A stretch of 16,586 nt of DNA, from assembly GCA_013698165.1 (NCBI GenBank), contig JACCVN010000035.1, positions 1-16,586 of the forward strand, written 5' to 3'. The stretch is from Parachlamydiaceae bacterium. Its GTDB lineage: Bacteria > Chlamydiota > Chlamydiia > Chlamydiales > Parachlamydiaceae. Under the pieces are notes generated by a model, which saw nothing but the letters and a program-made list of their open reading frames with translations, was not told the DNA's origin and made no database searches. Both the position numbers and the translations under genes were made by a program. This document shows positions 1-5,782 of this stretch, piece after piece (the stretch's first letter is position 1; every line of letters starts with the position of its first letter).

Positions 1-731
1 ATATTGTGATCTTCAACATCTTCTGAAAGTGCCCAGAAAACTGTAGGGCTTCTATCTGCTCGTTCTGAAAAGCATACACCCAAGGAATGCGCATTAGCTC
101 CCACAAAACGAACCATTCCCATTTTATTTAGGGGAAGAAGTGTGTCCCATTCAGGTGTGCGGTCAATCTGTCCTCCCAAAACAACACGATTAATATCAAT
201 TACTTTTGGAATCGATCCAATTCGATTTCCATACACTGATGGTAAAAGTTCTTTTACAGTTGAGGCTCCTCCATCGCAGCCGACCAGTAAATCCCCAACG
301 GCATACGATCCATCCTCAAAATGAGCAATCACTTGCTCGCCATGGTCTTCAAACATGATAAGACGTTTGTTCCATTCAATACTAATTCCTTCCTGTAAAA
401 CGTTTCTCAATTCAGAACGAAGAAACTGAACCGCTGCATCTTGTCCTTGTGGAATGCTAAAGAACGGTTCCATCTTTTCATTCGCACAAGTAAATCCATC
501 GCCTACATCAGCAACTTTAGCCAAGGACAAACGATTCATTTTTTCAGGCATCAATAGTGAAGTTAATGCATTCATTCCTAGCGAACGAATTGATATCCGA
601 TAGCCTTGTGGCCTACTTGTAGGACTCTCATCTCTTTCAAAAACTGAGACCTTGAAACCAGCCTTGACAAGACCTTGAGCTAAAGCCAAACCACCAAGCC
701 CCGCTCCAATAATTAATATTCGATCTTGCAT
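1..731 (-). CDS. FAD-dependent monooxygenase (PHBH-fold), 3' end outside window
   Basis: Reading from ATG at 731 down to the window edge gives 243 residues without a stop; the C-terminus is missing. The N-terminus RILIIGAGLGGLALAQGL (residues 4-21) is a dinucleotide-binding GxGxxG fold, followed by an acidic VFERDE at the end of the second strand (30-35), as in FAD-binding group A flavoprotein monooxygenases. A DG-type motif, LLVGCDGGAST (148-158), is the conserved FAD/NADPH contact of that family. Such enzymes hydroxylate aromatic or polyketide-like substrates in the cytosol using NAD(P)H and O2; the substrate cannot be told here. The start is one base after the stop of the padR-type gene, so the two are almost certainly one transcript, with the monooxygenase gene probably repressed by the PadR protein. 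A drug-inactivating role (TetX-like) is possible but not shown. Confidence 0.85.
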   Translation of the reverse strand, partial: MQDRILIIGAGLGGLALAQGLVKAGFKVSVFERDESPTSRPQGYRISIRSLGMNALTSLLMPEKMNRLSLAKVADVGDGFTCANEKMEPFFSIPQGQDAAVQFLRSELRNVLQEGISIEWNKRLIMFEDHGEQVIAHFEDGSYAVGDLLVGCDGGASTVKELLPSVYGNRIGSIPKVIDINRVVLGGQIDRTPEWDTLLPLNKMGMVRFVGANAHSLGVCFSERADRSPTVFWALSEDVEDHN

Positions 732-732
732 T

Positions 733-1251
733 TTACACACCTTTCTCATCGATTAACCATTTAATTTCTGATTCAAGTAGAGAAAGTCCATATCTCAATG
801 CCTTAAGACGAATCTTTTTAAGGGAAGAGTCAACCATACTTTCTAGCCTCTCTTCAATTTTTTTATATTCTTCATGTACCTTTTTAACTTTTTCCAATCT
901 TTCCTGAAAAAGAAGAACCATATCTTCATGATCAGTTGTAAAAAAAAATTTAAGAAGAAACTCATTACGTGGCGTTTCATCACTTGTGGGACTTTTGAAC
1001 CAAGCTTTAAATTCCAATCGTCCCTTCTCTGTAATTGAAAAGATCTCTTTCTTTTTCTTGCCCACATAAACAACTTGAGAAAGTACTTTTCCTTCTTCTG
1101 CTAAAACTTTCAACATTGGATAGATTGTCGAATCGGATTCACGCCAGAAATATACAGTTGATCTCCCCATAAGAGATTTAATGTCATATCCACTGCTAGG
1201 GCTATCAAGAAGGATTCCTAAGATAGCGTATCTTGTTTTGTTAGATTTCAT
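733..1251 (-). CDS. PadR-family transcriptional repressor
   Basis: 172 residues. The N-terminal winged helix (about 1-85: YAILGILLDSPSSGYDIKSL, then STIYPMLKVLAEEGKV and an EIFSITEKGR wing) is the PadR signature; residues about 90-172 are a charged helical region matching the PadR C-terminal dimerisation domain (Vir_act_alpha_C type). PadR proteins are dimeric repressors that release DNA when they bind small, often phenolic or drug-like ligands. The gene is the first of a two-gene unit with the FAD monooxygenase (1-bp gap), so the sensed ligand may be the monooxygenase substrate; this is inference. An inverted repeat covers the promoter and the very short leader, suggesting autorepression. 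There is no good Shine-Dalgarno sequence before the ATG, because the operator fills that space. Confidence 0.9.
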   Translation of the reverse strand: MKSNKTRYAILGILLDSPSSGYDIKSLMGRSTVYFWRESDSTIYPMLKVLAEEGKVLSQVVYVGKKKKEIFSITEKGRLEFKAWFKSPTSDETPRNEFLLKFFFTTDHEDMVLLFQERLEKVKKVHEEYKKIEERLESMVDSSLKKIRLKALRYGLSLLESEIKWLIDEKGV

Positions 1252-1254
1252 TAA

Positions 1255-1275
1255 AATACCCAGTTTCTAGGTATT
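1255..1275. promoter_or_regulatory. Probable PadR operator
   Basis: A perfect inverted repeat, AATACC-N9-GGTATT, lies four bases before the padR start codon and overlaps the -10 box of the padR promoter. An additional 8-base repeat, agtttcta at 1262-1269, recurs inverted as tagaaact at 1302-1309 on the far side of the -35 box, so the promoter is bracketed. Placement and symmetry suggest autorepression; no binding is shown. Confidence 0.6.
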
Positions 1276-1301
1276 GTATCCGCGTTTGATATTTTTAACA
1301 A
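1273..1301 (-). promoter_or_regulatory. Sigma-70-like promoter of padR-monooxygenase operon
   Basis: On the minus strand TTGTTA (1301-1296), a 17-base spacer, then TACAAT (1278-1273). Transcription would begin around 1266, giving a leader of only about 15 bases that lies entirely within the inverted repeat at 1255-1275. Confidence 0.55.
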
Positions 1302-1365
1302 TAGAAACTAGCTTTTGACAAAGGATTCACGACAGAAATGAGGTCAGATGAAGCTTAGTCGAATG

Positions 1366-1395
1366 TTGACGATATTTCTCAACTAGCACTATATT
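1366..1395 (+). promoter_or_regulatory. Candidate promoter of the serine hydrolase gene
   Basis: TTGACG (1366-1371), an 18-base spacer and TATATT (1390-1395), about 60 bases before the ATG at 1460. It is the best -35/-10 pair in the gap. The earlier TTGACA at 1315-1320 has no acceptable -10 at the right distance. Confidence 0.4.
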
Positions 1396-1459
1396 TAATC
1401 ACTAAATGGATCTTGGAAGAGCAATTAATTAAACTTGGTTTCTGTGAGGCTTTAAAGTT

Positions 1460-2521
1460 ATGAGTTTTTATAAAATTGACGATAAGGCCATGCTAAGAGG
1501 GTCATTTAATGGAATCGTTTCTGTGGAAAAAAACGGTATATCTATTTTTGAAAAAGTGCATAACAATTTGCCTGTAGAAAATCCCACTTCTAAAAGTTTG
1601 TTTTTTATTGGCTCCATAACAAAACAAATGTTGGCTGCAATTATCTTAAAATATATTGAGTTAGGTATTTTAGATTTATATGCACCCATAAGTAATTATT
1701 TAACATTACTAGAAGACGTATTAGGAGCAAACAGTATTACCCTCGAGAATTTACTAACACACACATCAGGACTTGTGGAGTCAAGAGGACGAAAAAATGC
1801 AGTTGGTTATAATTTTAATCTTAAAATGAAAGGAACTTTTTTATACGCCAACCAAGGATATGAATTGGCTGGGAAAATTGTCACTAAAATAAGTGGAAAA
1901 TCATTGGAATCCCTATACCAAGAGCTTTTTTATCAATGCGATATGAAGGATAGTTTTATAATTAATAATGATGATTGTGACATTAGCACAATAAAAGAAA
2001 CCCATCCCAGGTTAATACAAGGTTATATGTTCGTTCCGCCTTTGCACTCATTGATAATGTCTACTGGCATTTTGACTGATGCTTGGAATATTAAGAGTGG
2101 TTATAGTCTTGTAAAACAACCGTTTAAAGATGGTTTTCAATATTTATATCCACAAGCAGGAAACGTTGTATCTACAATTCAAGATCTGCATAAATGGAAT
2201 CATTGCTTTGGGAAAATATTTAAAGAGAATTTAACCATGCAAGAATATGTTAAATCACGAGTTTTTAATATTAAATGCGATGGTAGATTATACGACTTTT
2301 GCTTAGGAATGCGTAAAACTATTCAAGAACCAATAGAATATGGACAATCTGGATGGATTTATGGCTACCAAAGTACGTCCGTATTTTTCCCTGAGCAGAG
2401 GATTAGTGCAGTGATATTTGAAAACGTATCACGAATTGGCGGAATAAGAATACCTCCATTAGATTTTTCTATACATAATATGATTGTTGCGAACGTGAGA
2501 TCATATATCAATGCGTTATAA
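1460..2521 (+). CDS. Beta-lactamase-fold serine hydrolase (class C/EstB-like)
   Basis: 353 residues. Motifs in the order of the penicillin-binding-protein-like beta-lactamase family: nucleophile motif S52-I-T-K55, HTSGL at 101-105, Y129-A-N131 as the YxN motif, AGNVVSTIQDLHKWN at 233-247, and GQSGWIYGY at 295-303 where the family has a third motif of HxG/KTG type. The expected catalytic set is therefore present in an esterase/D-aminopeptidase-like arrangement. There is no signal peptide or membrane segment, so the enzyme is probably cytosolic, which argues against cell-wall carboxypeptidase or classical beta-lactamase roles. Substrate unknown. A modest GAGG stands ten bases before the ATG. 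It is transcribed away from padR and ends 28 bases before the left end of the transposon. Confidence 0.85.
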   Translation: MSFYKIDDKAMLRGSFNGIVSVEKNGISIFEKVHNNLPVENPTSKSLFFIGSITKQMLAAIILKYIELGILDLYAPISNYLTLLEDVLGANSITLENLLTHTSGLVESRGRKNAVGYNFNLKMKGTFLYANQGYELAGKIVTKISGKSLESLYQELFYQCDMKDSFIINNDDCDISTIKETHPRLIQGYMFVPPLHSLIMSTGILTDAWNIKSGYSLVKQPFKDGFQYLYPQAGNVVSTIQDLHKWNHCFGKIFKENLTMQEYVKSRVFNIKCDGRLYDFCLGMRKTIQEPIEYGQSGWIYGYQSTSVFFPEQRISAVIFENVSRIGGIRIPPLDFSIHNMIVANVRSYINAL

Positions 2522-2549
2522 GCATGTTTGCCCGTTTTCTAGCCAAATT

Positions 2550-2587
2550 GGCGTATGAGGCGCAATGGAACAGTAAACGCACTTAAG
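2550..2587 (+). repeat. Left terminal inverted repeat of Tn3-family element
   Basis: 38 bases beginning GGCGTATGAGG and ending CGCACTTAAG. It matches the reverse complement of 8778-8815 except at positions 3, 12, 16 and 29. The C at position 3 breaks the GGGG start seen at the right end and usual in Tn3-family ends. Confidence 0.9.
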
Positions 2588-2807
2588 CTCTTATTGTGAC
2601 GGAGCGCAGAGTTCCAGTCTCCATCTACAGCACAGCTCTCCAACCAATGATTAGAAAATGTCACTCTCATAGTCTACTTGGTAGGATGCTGAACGTTATT
2701 ACGAGTAAATCGACGCAGAATAGCCTCTGTTTCTGCCGTTCCAAGTCTTAAGGCTGACTATGGTTTCTTTGTTCCGTGCTAATATAAAAAACATAATTTG
2801 CCATTTT
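2588..2807. other. Gap inside left transposon end, with a foreign transposase scrap
   Basis: 220 bases between the left terminal repeat and the hydrolase stop. The only thing recognised is the transposase fragment listed separately at 2677-2754. No terminator with a T-run was found for the cargo operon. Confidence 0.5.
2677..2754 (-). pseudogene. Fragment of a different Tn3-family transposase
   Basis: A 26-codon open stretch between stops reads SALRLGTAETEAILRRFTRN and then NVQHPTK. This closely resembles the GTAETEAILRRFTRxNxQHPTYKAL segment near the C-terminus of one Tn3-family TnpA lineage. The complete tnpA in this window reads differently at the equivalent place (PTRLAQALAEFGRIDKTLHT), so the scrap is from another element, not a duplicate. 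It is recognised from memory of the family; a search is needed to confirm it. Confidence 0.55.
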
Positions 2808-3689
2808 CTAGGACAAAAGCCAAGAAGCAAAAACATGTCCGATTTCCTCTGAATAATCCTCAATGTGGTTATATCGTCCATTCCCTAGTGAATGTGAAAT
2901 GATATTGCTTGCGGAGTTCAATAATCTCTCTCTTTTTTCTTCTGTAAAGAACGCGGCAGGTGTTGTGTAAAAAAAGAGCTGCGGAATCGAAGATGATACC
3001 ATCCAATTGTGCACTGAATTCACCATGTGGCATACATCTGAGGGTTCATTTTCGATAGGAAGCTCCTGAGGAGCTCGCCAAAGAGCTTTTCTTCTGGAAA
3101 TATCGCGAAAAGGTTCAAGGTACGCATTCCTTTCATCTTCAGAGAGTGTGCGTATTGAGGCATTAGTGAACACTTTTTCCATGAAAAAGTTATCGTTTAC
3201 AATTAGGTTCCAGCCTTCAGGAGAACGAAATTTTTTAAATGTTTCTTGCATGACTGGCATACGAGGATTGAAATCCGACCATTTTTTCCATTCTCCGAGC
3301 ATTGGTTCTATGTAAGATATAGCCTTGACGTTAGATTCATTCTCTTTTGCATAAAGAGTTCCTAAAACAGCTCCCCAGCTGTGTCCGATAATTTTCAAAT
3401 TTTTAAGATTCAACGCTTTAATGAAAAGTGTGAGGTATTCCAAGTGATCTCTAATTCGAAATTCAATGTCAGGAGAATCGGATTTACCGAATCCAATTAA
3501 ATCAAGAGCAATACAACGACCGGCAATCTTTACATGTGGAATTACGTTACGCCAAAGATATGACCAAGAGGGCATCCCATGAATAAAAAGTATAGGATTT
3601 CCTTCCCCCTCTTCTATGTAGTGAATCTTTGAACCTTTAATTTCAATAAATTTGGATTCATAAGAATAACCTGGATAAGTACAGTTCAT
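2808..3689 (-). CDS. Alpha/beta hydrolase related to haloalkane dehalogenases, with Ser nucleophile
   Basis: 293 residues. The order of motifs follows haloalkane dehalogenase subfamily II: oxyanion loop HGMPSWSYLWRNVIPHV (37-53), IALDLIGFGKSDSPD (60-74), nucleophile elbow GHSWG (102-106), SYIEPM (125-130) with a Glu where LinB-type enzymes keep their acid, and YNHIEDYSEEIG (273-284) holding the catalytic His275. Two residues that make a dehalogenase are changed: the nucleophile is Ser104, not Asp, and HGNP is HGMP, losing the halide-binding Asn. It is therefore more likely an esterase or lactonase-type hydrolase with Ser104-Glu128-His275. No signal peptide. It is last gene of the cargo operon, 28 bases after the DUF1398-type gene. 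Confidence 0.85.
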   Translation of the reverse strand: MNCTYPGYSYESKFIEIKGSKIHYIEEGEGNPILFIHGMPSWSYLWRNVIPHVKIAGRCIALDLIGFGKSDSPDIEFRIRDHLEYLTLFIKALNLKNLKIIGHSWGAVLGTLYAKENESNVKAISYIEPMLGEWKKWSDFNPRMPVMQETFKKFRSPEGWNLIVNDNFFMEKVFTNASIRTLSEDERNAYLEPFRDISRRKALWRAPQELPIENEPSDVCHMVNSVHNWMVSSSIPQLFFYTTPAAFFTEEKRERLLNSASNIISHSLGNGRYNHIEDYSEEIGHVFASWLLS

Positions 3690-3717
3690 AATGTTCCTTT
3701 TTAGCTGTCGTTTTAAT

Positions 3718-4107
3718 TTATTTATTAGGGAAATGCTCTATGTACTCCTCGCCATTGCGGCCCATATAGTGAACTTGCCTTCCATTCATATACACAATGT
3801 AATAAGAACATCCTAAAGCTTTTGTTTCGTTGCAAAATTCCTCATAATTAATTTTTCCCGTTTGTATTTTCTTAAGAACCATTTTGAACGGTTCGATCGA
3901 AAATTTTTCAGGAATTTGACTTTGAGAATGCAGAGCTTTCATAACCAGCGACTCTCCATTCACTCCATAGTAACGATTTTCATTTCTTAGAAAATCGACG
4001 TGATAGGATTCGACTCTTTCTTGTGATAAAATTTCTAATACTTCAGGAAATGTAATTGTCCCTAAGAAATTTCTATCGATTATTTTTTGAATAATGTCTT
4101 TTCGCAT
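3718..4107 (-). CDS. DUF1398 (YbcV-like) family protein
   Basis: 129 residues, the usual size of the family. Recognised by TFPEVLEILSQERVESYHVD (residues 19-38), the YYGVNGES turn (47-53), NYEEFCNETKALGC (87-100) and the tail GRQVHYMGRNGEEYIEHFP (109-127), all in the order found in DUF1398 proteins. The biochemical role of this family is unknown to me; members occur in prophages and beside small regulatory or enzyme genes. There is no signal peptide or membrane segment. It starts 10 bases after the marR-type stop and ends 28 bases before the hydrolase, so it is the middle gene of the cargo operon. Confidence 0.8.
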   Translation of the reverse strand: MRKDIIQKIIDRNFLGTITFPEVLEILSQERVESYHVDFLRNENRYYGVNGESLVMKALHSQSQIPEKFSIEPFKMVLKKIQTGKINYEEFCNETKALGCSYYIVYMNGRQVHYMGRNGEEYIEHFPNK

Positions 4108-4117
4108 AAATCCACCT

Positions 4118-4594
4118 TTAGTTTATTGGCATTGTAGTGAACTTGTGTAAATTCACTATTTTCTTAAGCAGCGCTGTCAAAGCCTCTCTCTCTGTTTTGG
4201 TAAGAATAGAAAAAAATTCCTCGTCGTTTTGGTCAGCAAGAATTGCTAAATCTGGGACTAGCATTATGCCGATATTAGTGAGCTCAATATCTTGAAATCG
4301 CCGGTCTCCAATTGACTCTTTACGGGTAACTAGCTTTTTCTTTAGTAAACGACTGATAAGTTTTGAAACTGCACCACGGGTAAGACCGGACAGCTCTGCA
4401 ATTCGACTTACAGAAGTCGTATCATTGACGCCGTACATCTCTCTCAAAATCACCCACTCAGCAACTGTCACCCCACTTGATTCAAGTTTATCTGCAAAAG
4501 CATGAGAGACATTGTTTGACACAAGTCTCATCCAAAATCCAATGTGTGATGTCAGTCGACTGACTTCAATTTTTGCGTTCTCTTTAGAAACCAT
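4118..4594 (-). CDS. MarR-family transcriptional regulator
   Basis: 158 residues, typical for MarR. The winged helix spans about 45-110: VAEWVILREM leads into SVSRIAELSGLTRGAVSKLI (61-80, HTH), SRLLKKKLVTRKES, and a wing with DRRFQDIELTNIG (97-109), the D-R-x pattern characteristic of MarR wings. Flanking helices form the dimer interface. MarR proteins mostly repress neighbouring genes and are released by small ligands or oxidants. A G-rich stretch about 8 bases before the ATG can serve as ribosome-binding site. It heads the marR-DUF1398-hydrolase operon and probably controls it through the inverted repeat around the promoter. Confidence 0.9.
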   Translation of the reverse strand: MVSKENAKIEVSRLTSHIGFWMRLVSNNVSHAFADKLESSGVTVAEWVILREMYGVNDTTSVSRIAELSGLTRGAVSKLISRLLKKKLVTRKESIGDRRFQDIELTNIGIMLVPDLAILADQNDEEFFSILTKTEREALTALLKKIVNLHKFTTMPIN

Positions 4595-4613
4595 CGAAAA
4601 AACCCCCGTTTTC

Positions 4614-4656
4614 TTTCCTTGTATATTACATTACTTGGAAATAGTTGTCAAGGAAA
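4614..4656 (-). promoter_or_regulatory. Promoter and inverted-repeat operator of the cargo operon
   Basis: Minus strand: TTGACA (4651-4646), exactly 17 bases, TAATAT (4628-4623), a near-consensus sigma-70 promoter about 20-30 bases from the marR start. A perfect 8-bp inverted repeat brackets it: TTTCCTTG at 4614-4621 and CAAGGAAA at 4649-4656, overlapping the start region and the -35 box. A near copy of one arm (CTTGGAAA, 4634-4641) lies between. Self-repression by the MarR protein is the simplest reading. Confidence 0.65.
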
Positions 4657-5085
4657 TCAATTTTTCGAATATTTCTCCATCGATTGTAGCCTTAACAATC
4701 ATCCCTTTAAATAAGAAAGTCATCCGTAGAAGTTTGGGTAAGAGATTAACGGGAGAGAGAGATAGCTTATTTTACGGTGCAGCCTTAGTTTCTTAATTTC
4801 ATTGAATTAATCCAATTGGTGGCTGGTGACACGAACGTTGGGTCTACCCCAATTGCAAGTTAATCAGCCTCTTGATGTAGTTGTCAAGACATCGATAGAG
4901 GCTGGATATTGTAGCGACAGCTCATTTCAGATTAAGAAATGAAGGTCAAAAGAAAGTGCATGTTGTGAAATATACGAATAATAATTATTGGGCCGCCAAG
5001 CATCTCTAAAATAGCATGGTTATATCGATTTAAATTAATTATTTTTAAAATATTCTTATCAAACTTCGTTTCAGTGATACGTATT
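4657..5085. other. Noncoding stretch between cargo promoter and tnpR
   Basis: About 430 bases with no convincing coding frame. It holds an imperfect hairpin at 4865-4904 (arms CAGCCTCT and AGAGGCTG, with inner GATG/CATC pairing) without a T-run. The words gacagctcattt at about 4917 also occur at about 13901 in the Rhs region, too short to be sure of common origin. No second terminal repeat was found here. Confidence 0.4.
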
Positions 5086-5649
5086 TTAAGTTTGATGTTG
5101 CTCACGTCGCAGTAATCGCGATATGGTTGATGGATGAACGTCAAATAGCCTTGCAACATCGGCAGCAGTTTTCTTTCCGCTAATGATCAATTGGATAATT
5201 TCTTGTTGTTGATGTTCTTTGAGTTTATGACGACGTCCACCAATGCGCCCTTCTTTACGGGCGGCATTCAGACCATTACATGTACGTTCACGAAGCATGG
5301 CTCGCTCAAATTCAGCAAACGACCCTACAATTTGCATCATCATGCGACCTGCTGGAGAAGTAGTGTCAATTGCTTCTGTCAAACTTTTGAACCCAGCACC
5401 AAAATGTTGAATTTTTTCCATTAATGAGAGTAGATCCTTCAGAGAACGCGACAGGCGATCAAGTTTCCATACTACCACTACATCACCCTTGCGCAATTGC
5501 CCTAGCAGACGGTGAAGTTCAGGCCTTTCCCATCTACCTCCTGATACCTTCTCCTGAAAAATAATTTCACAACCAGCTGATTTTAACGCAGAAATTTGAG
5601 CTGCCGTATCTTGATCTTGTGTCGAAACTCGAGCATAACCTATTAACAT
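5086..5649 (-). CDS. tnpR: Serine resolvase/invertase of the Tn3-family element
   Basis: 187 residues, standard small serine recombinase length. The N-terminal catalytic domain starts MLIGYARVSTQDQD, with nucleophile Ser9; WKLDRLSRS (61-69) supplies the conserved D64, R65 and R68; MMMQIVGSFAEFERAMLRER (103-122) is the start of the long dimer helix. The C-terminal helix-turn-helix is TAADVARLFDVHPSTISRLL (161-180). It resolves cointegrates by recombining two res sites. It is divergent from tnpA, with the res region in the 133-base gap, so resolvase bound to res probably also represses both genes, as in Tn3 itself (known for the family, inferred here). Confidence 0.93.
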   Translation of the reverse strand: MLIGYARVSTQDQDTAAQISALKSAGCEIIFQEKVSGGRWERPELHRLLGQLRKGDVVVVWKLDRLSRSLKDLLSLMEKIQHFGAGFKSLTEAIDTTSPAGRMMMQIVGSFAEFERAMLRERTCNGLNAARKEGRIGGRRHKLKEHQQQEIIQLIISGKKTAADVARLFDVHPSTISRLLRREQHQT

Positions 5650-5651
5650 AA

Positions 5652-5761
5652 TTGCACAAACCTATTGCTAATCAATTTGATTATGCAATATATTTGTGCA
5701 ACACTCAAGCTCTTTGTGAGCGGCAATCCAGATTTGTTGCACAAACGTTCGTTTGTGCAAC
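5652..5761. promoter_or_regulatory. res region of the Tn3-family element
   Basis: The tnpR-tnpA gap carries repeated TTGCACAAA/TTTGTGCAA words: 5652-5660, 5693-5701, and a near-perfect 26-bp palindrome at 5736-5761 with 12-bp arms GTTGCACAAACG and CGTTTGTGCAAC around a central TT. Paired inverted half-sites around a central dinucleotide are what a serine resolvase binds and cuts. Which subsite is the crossover site is not determined; the tight palindrome is the best candidate. Promoters of tnpR and tnpA should lie in the same stretch. Confidence 0.7.
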
Positions 5762-5782
5762 AGCGCAACATGTTTTTTTATC

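Noticed and set aside
1..731. TetX tetracycline monooxygenase
   Set aside because: It shares only the general FAD-binding features; no TetX-specific text was recognised and the C-terminus is missing.
2808..3689. Haloalkane dehalogenase annotation
   Set aside because: The nucleophile is Ser (GHSWG) and the halide-binding Asn is missing, so only the family architecture is shared.
4865..4904. Rho-independent terminator or third res subsite
   Set aside because: The hairpin has no T-run and does not contain the TTGTGCAA words of the res region; kept only as an unexplained hairpin.
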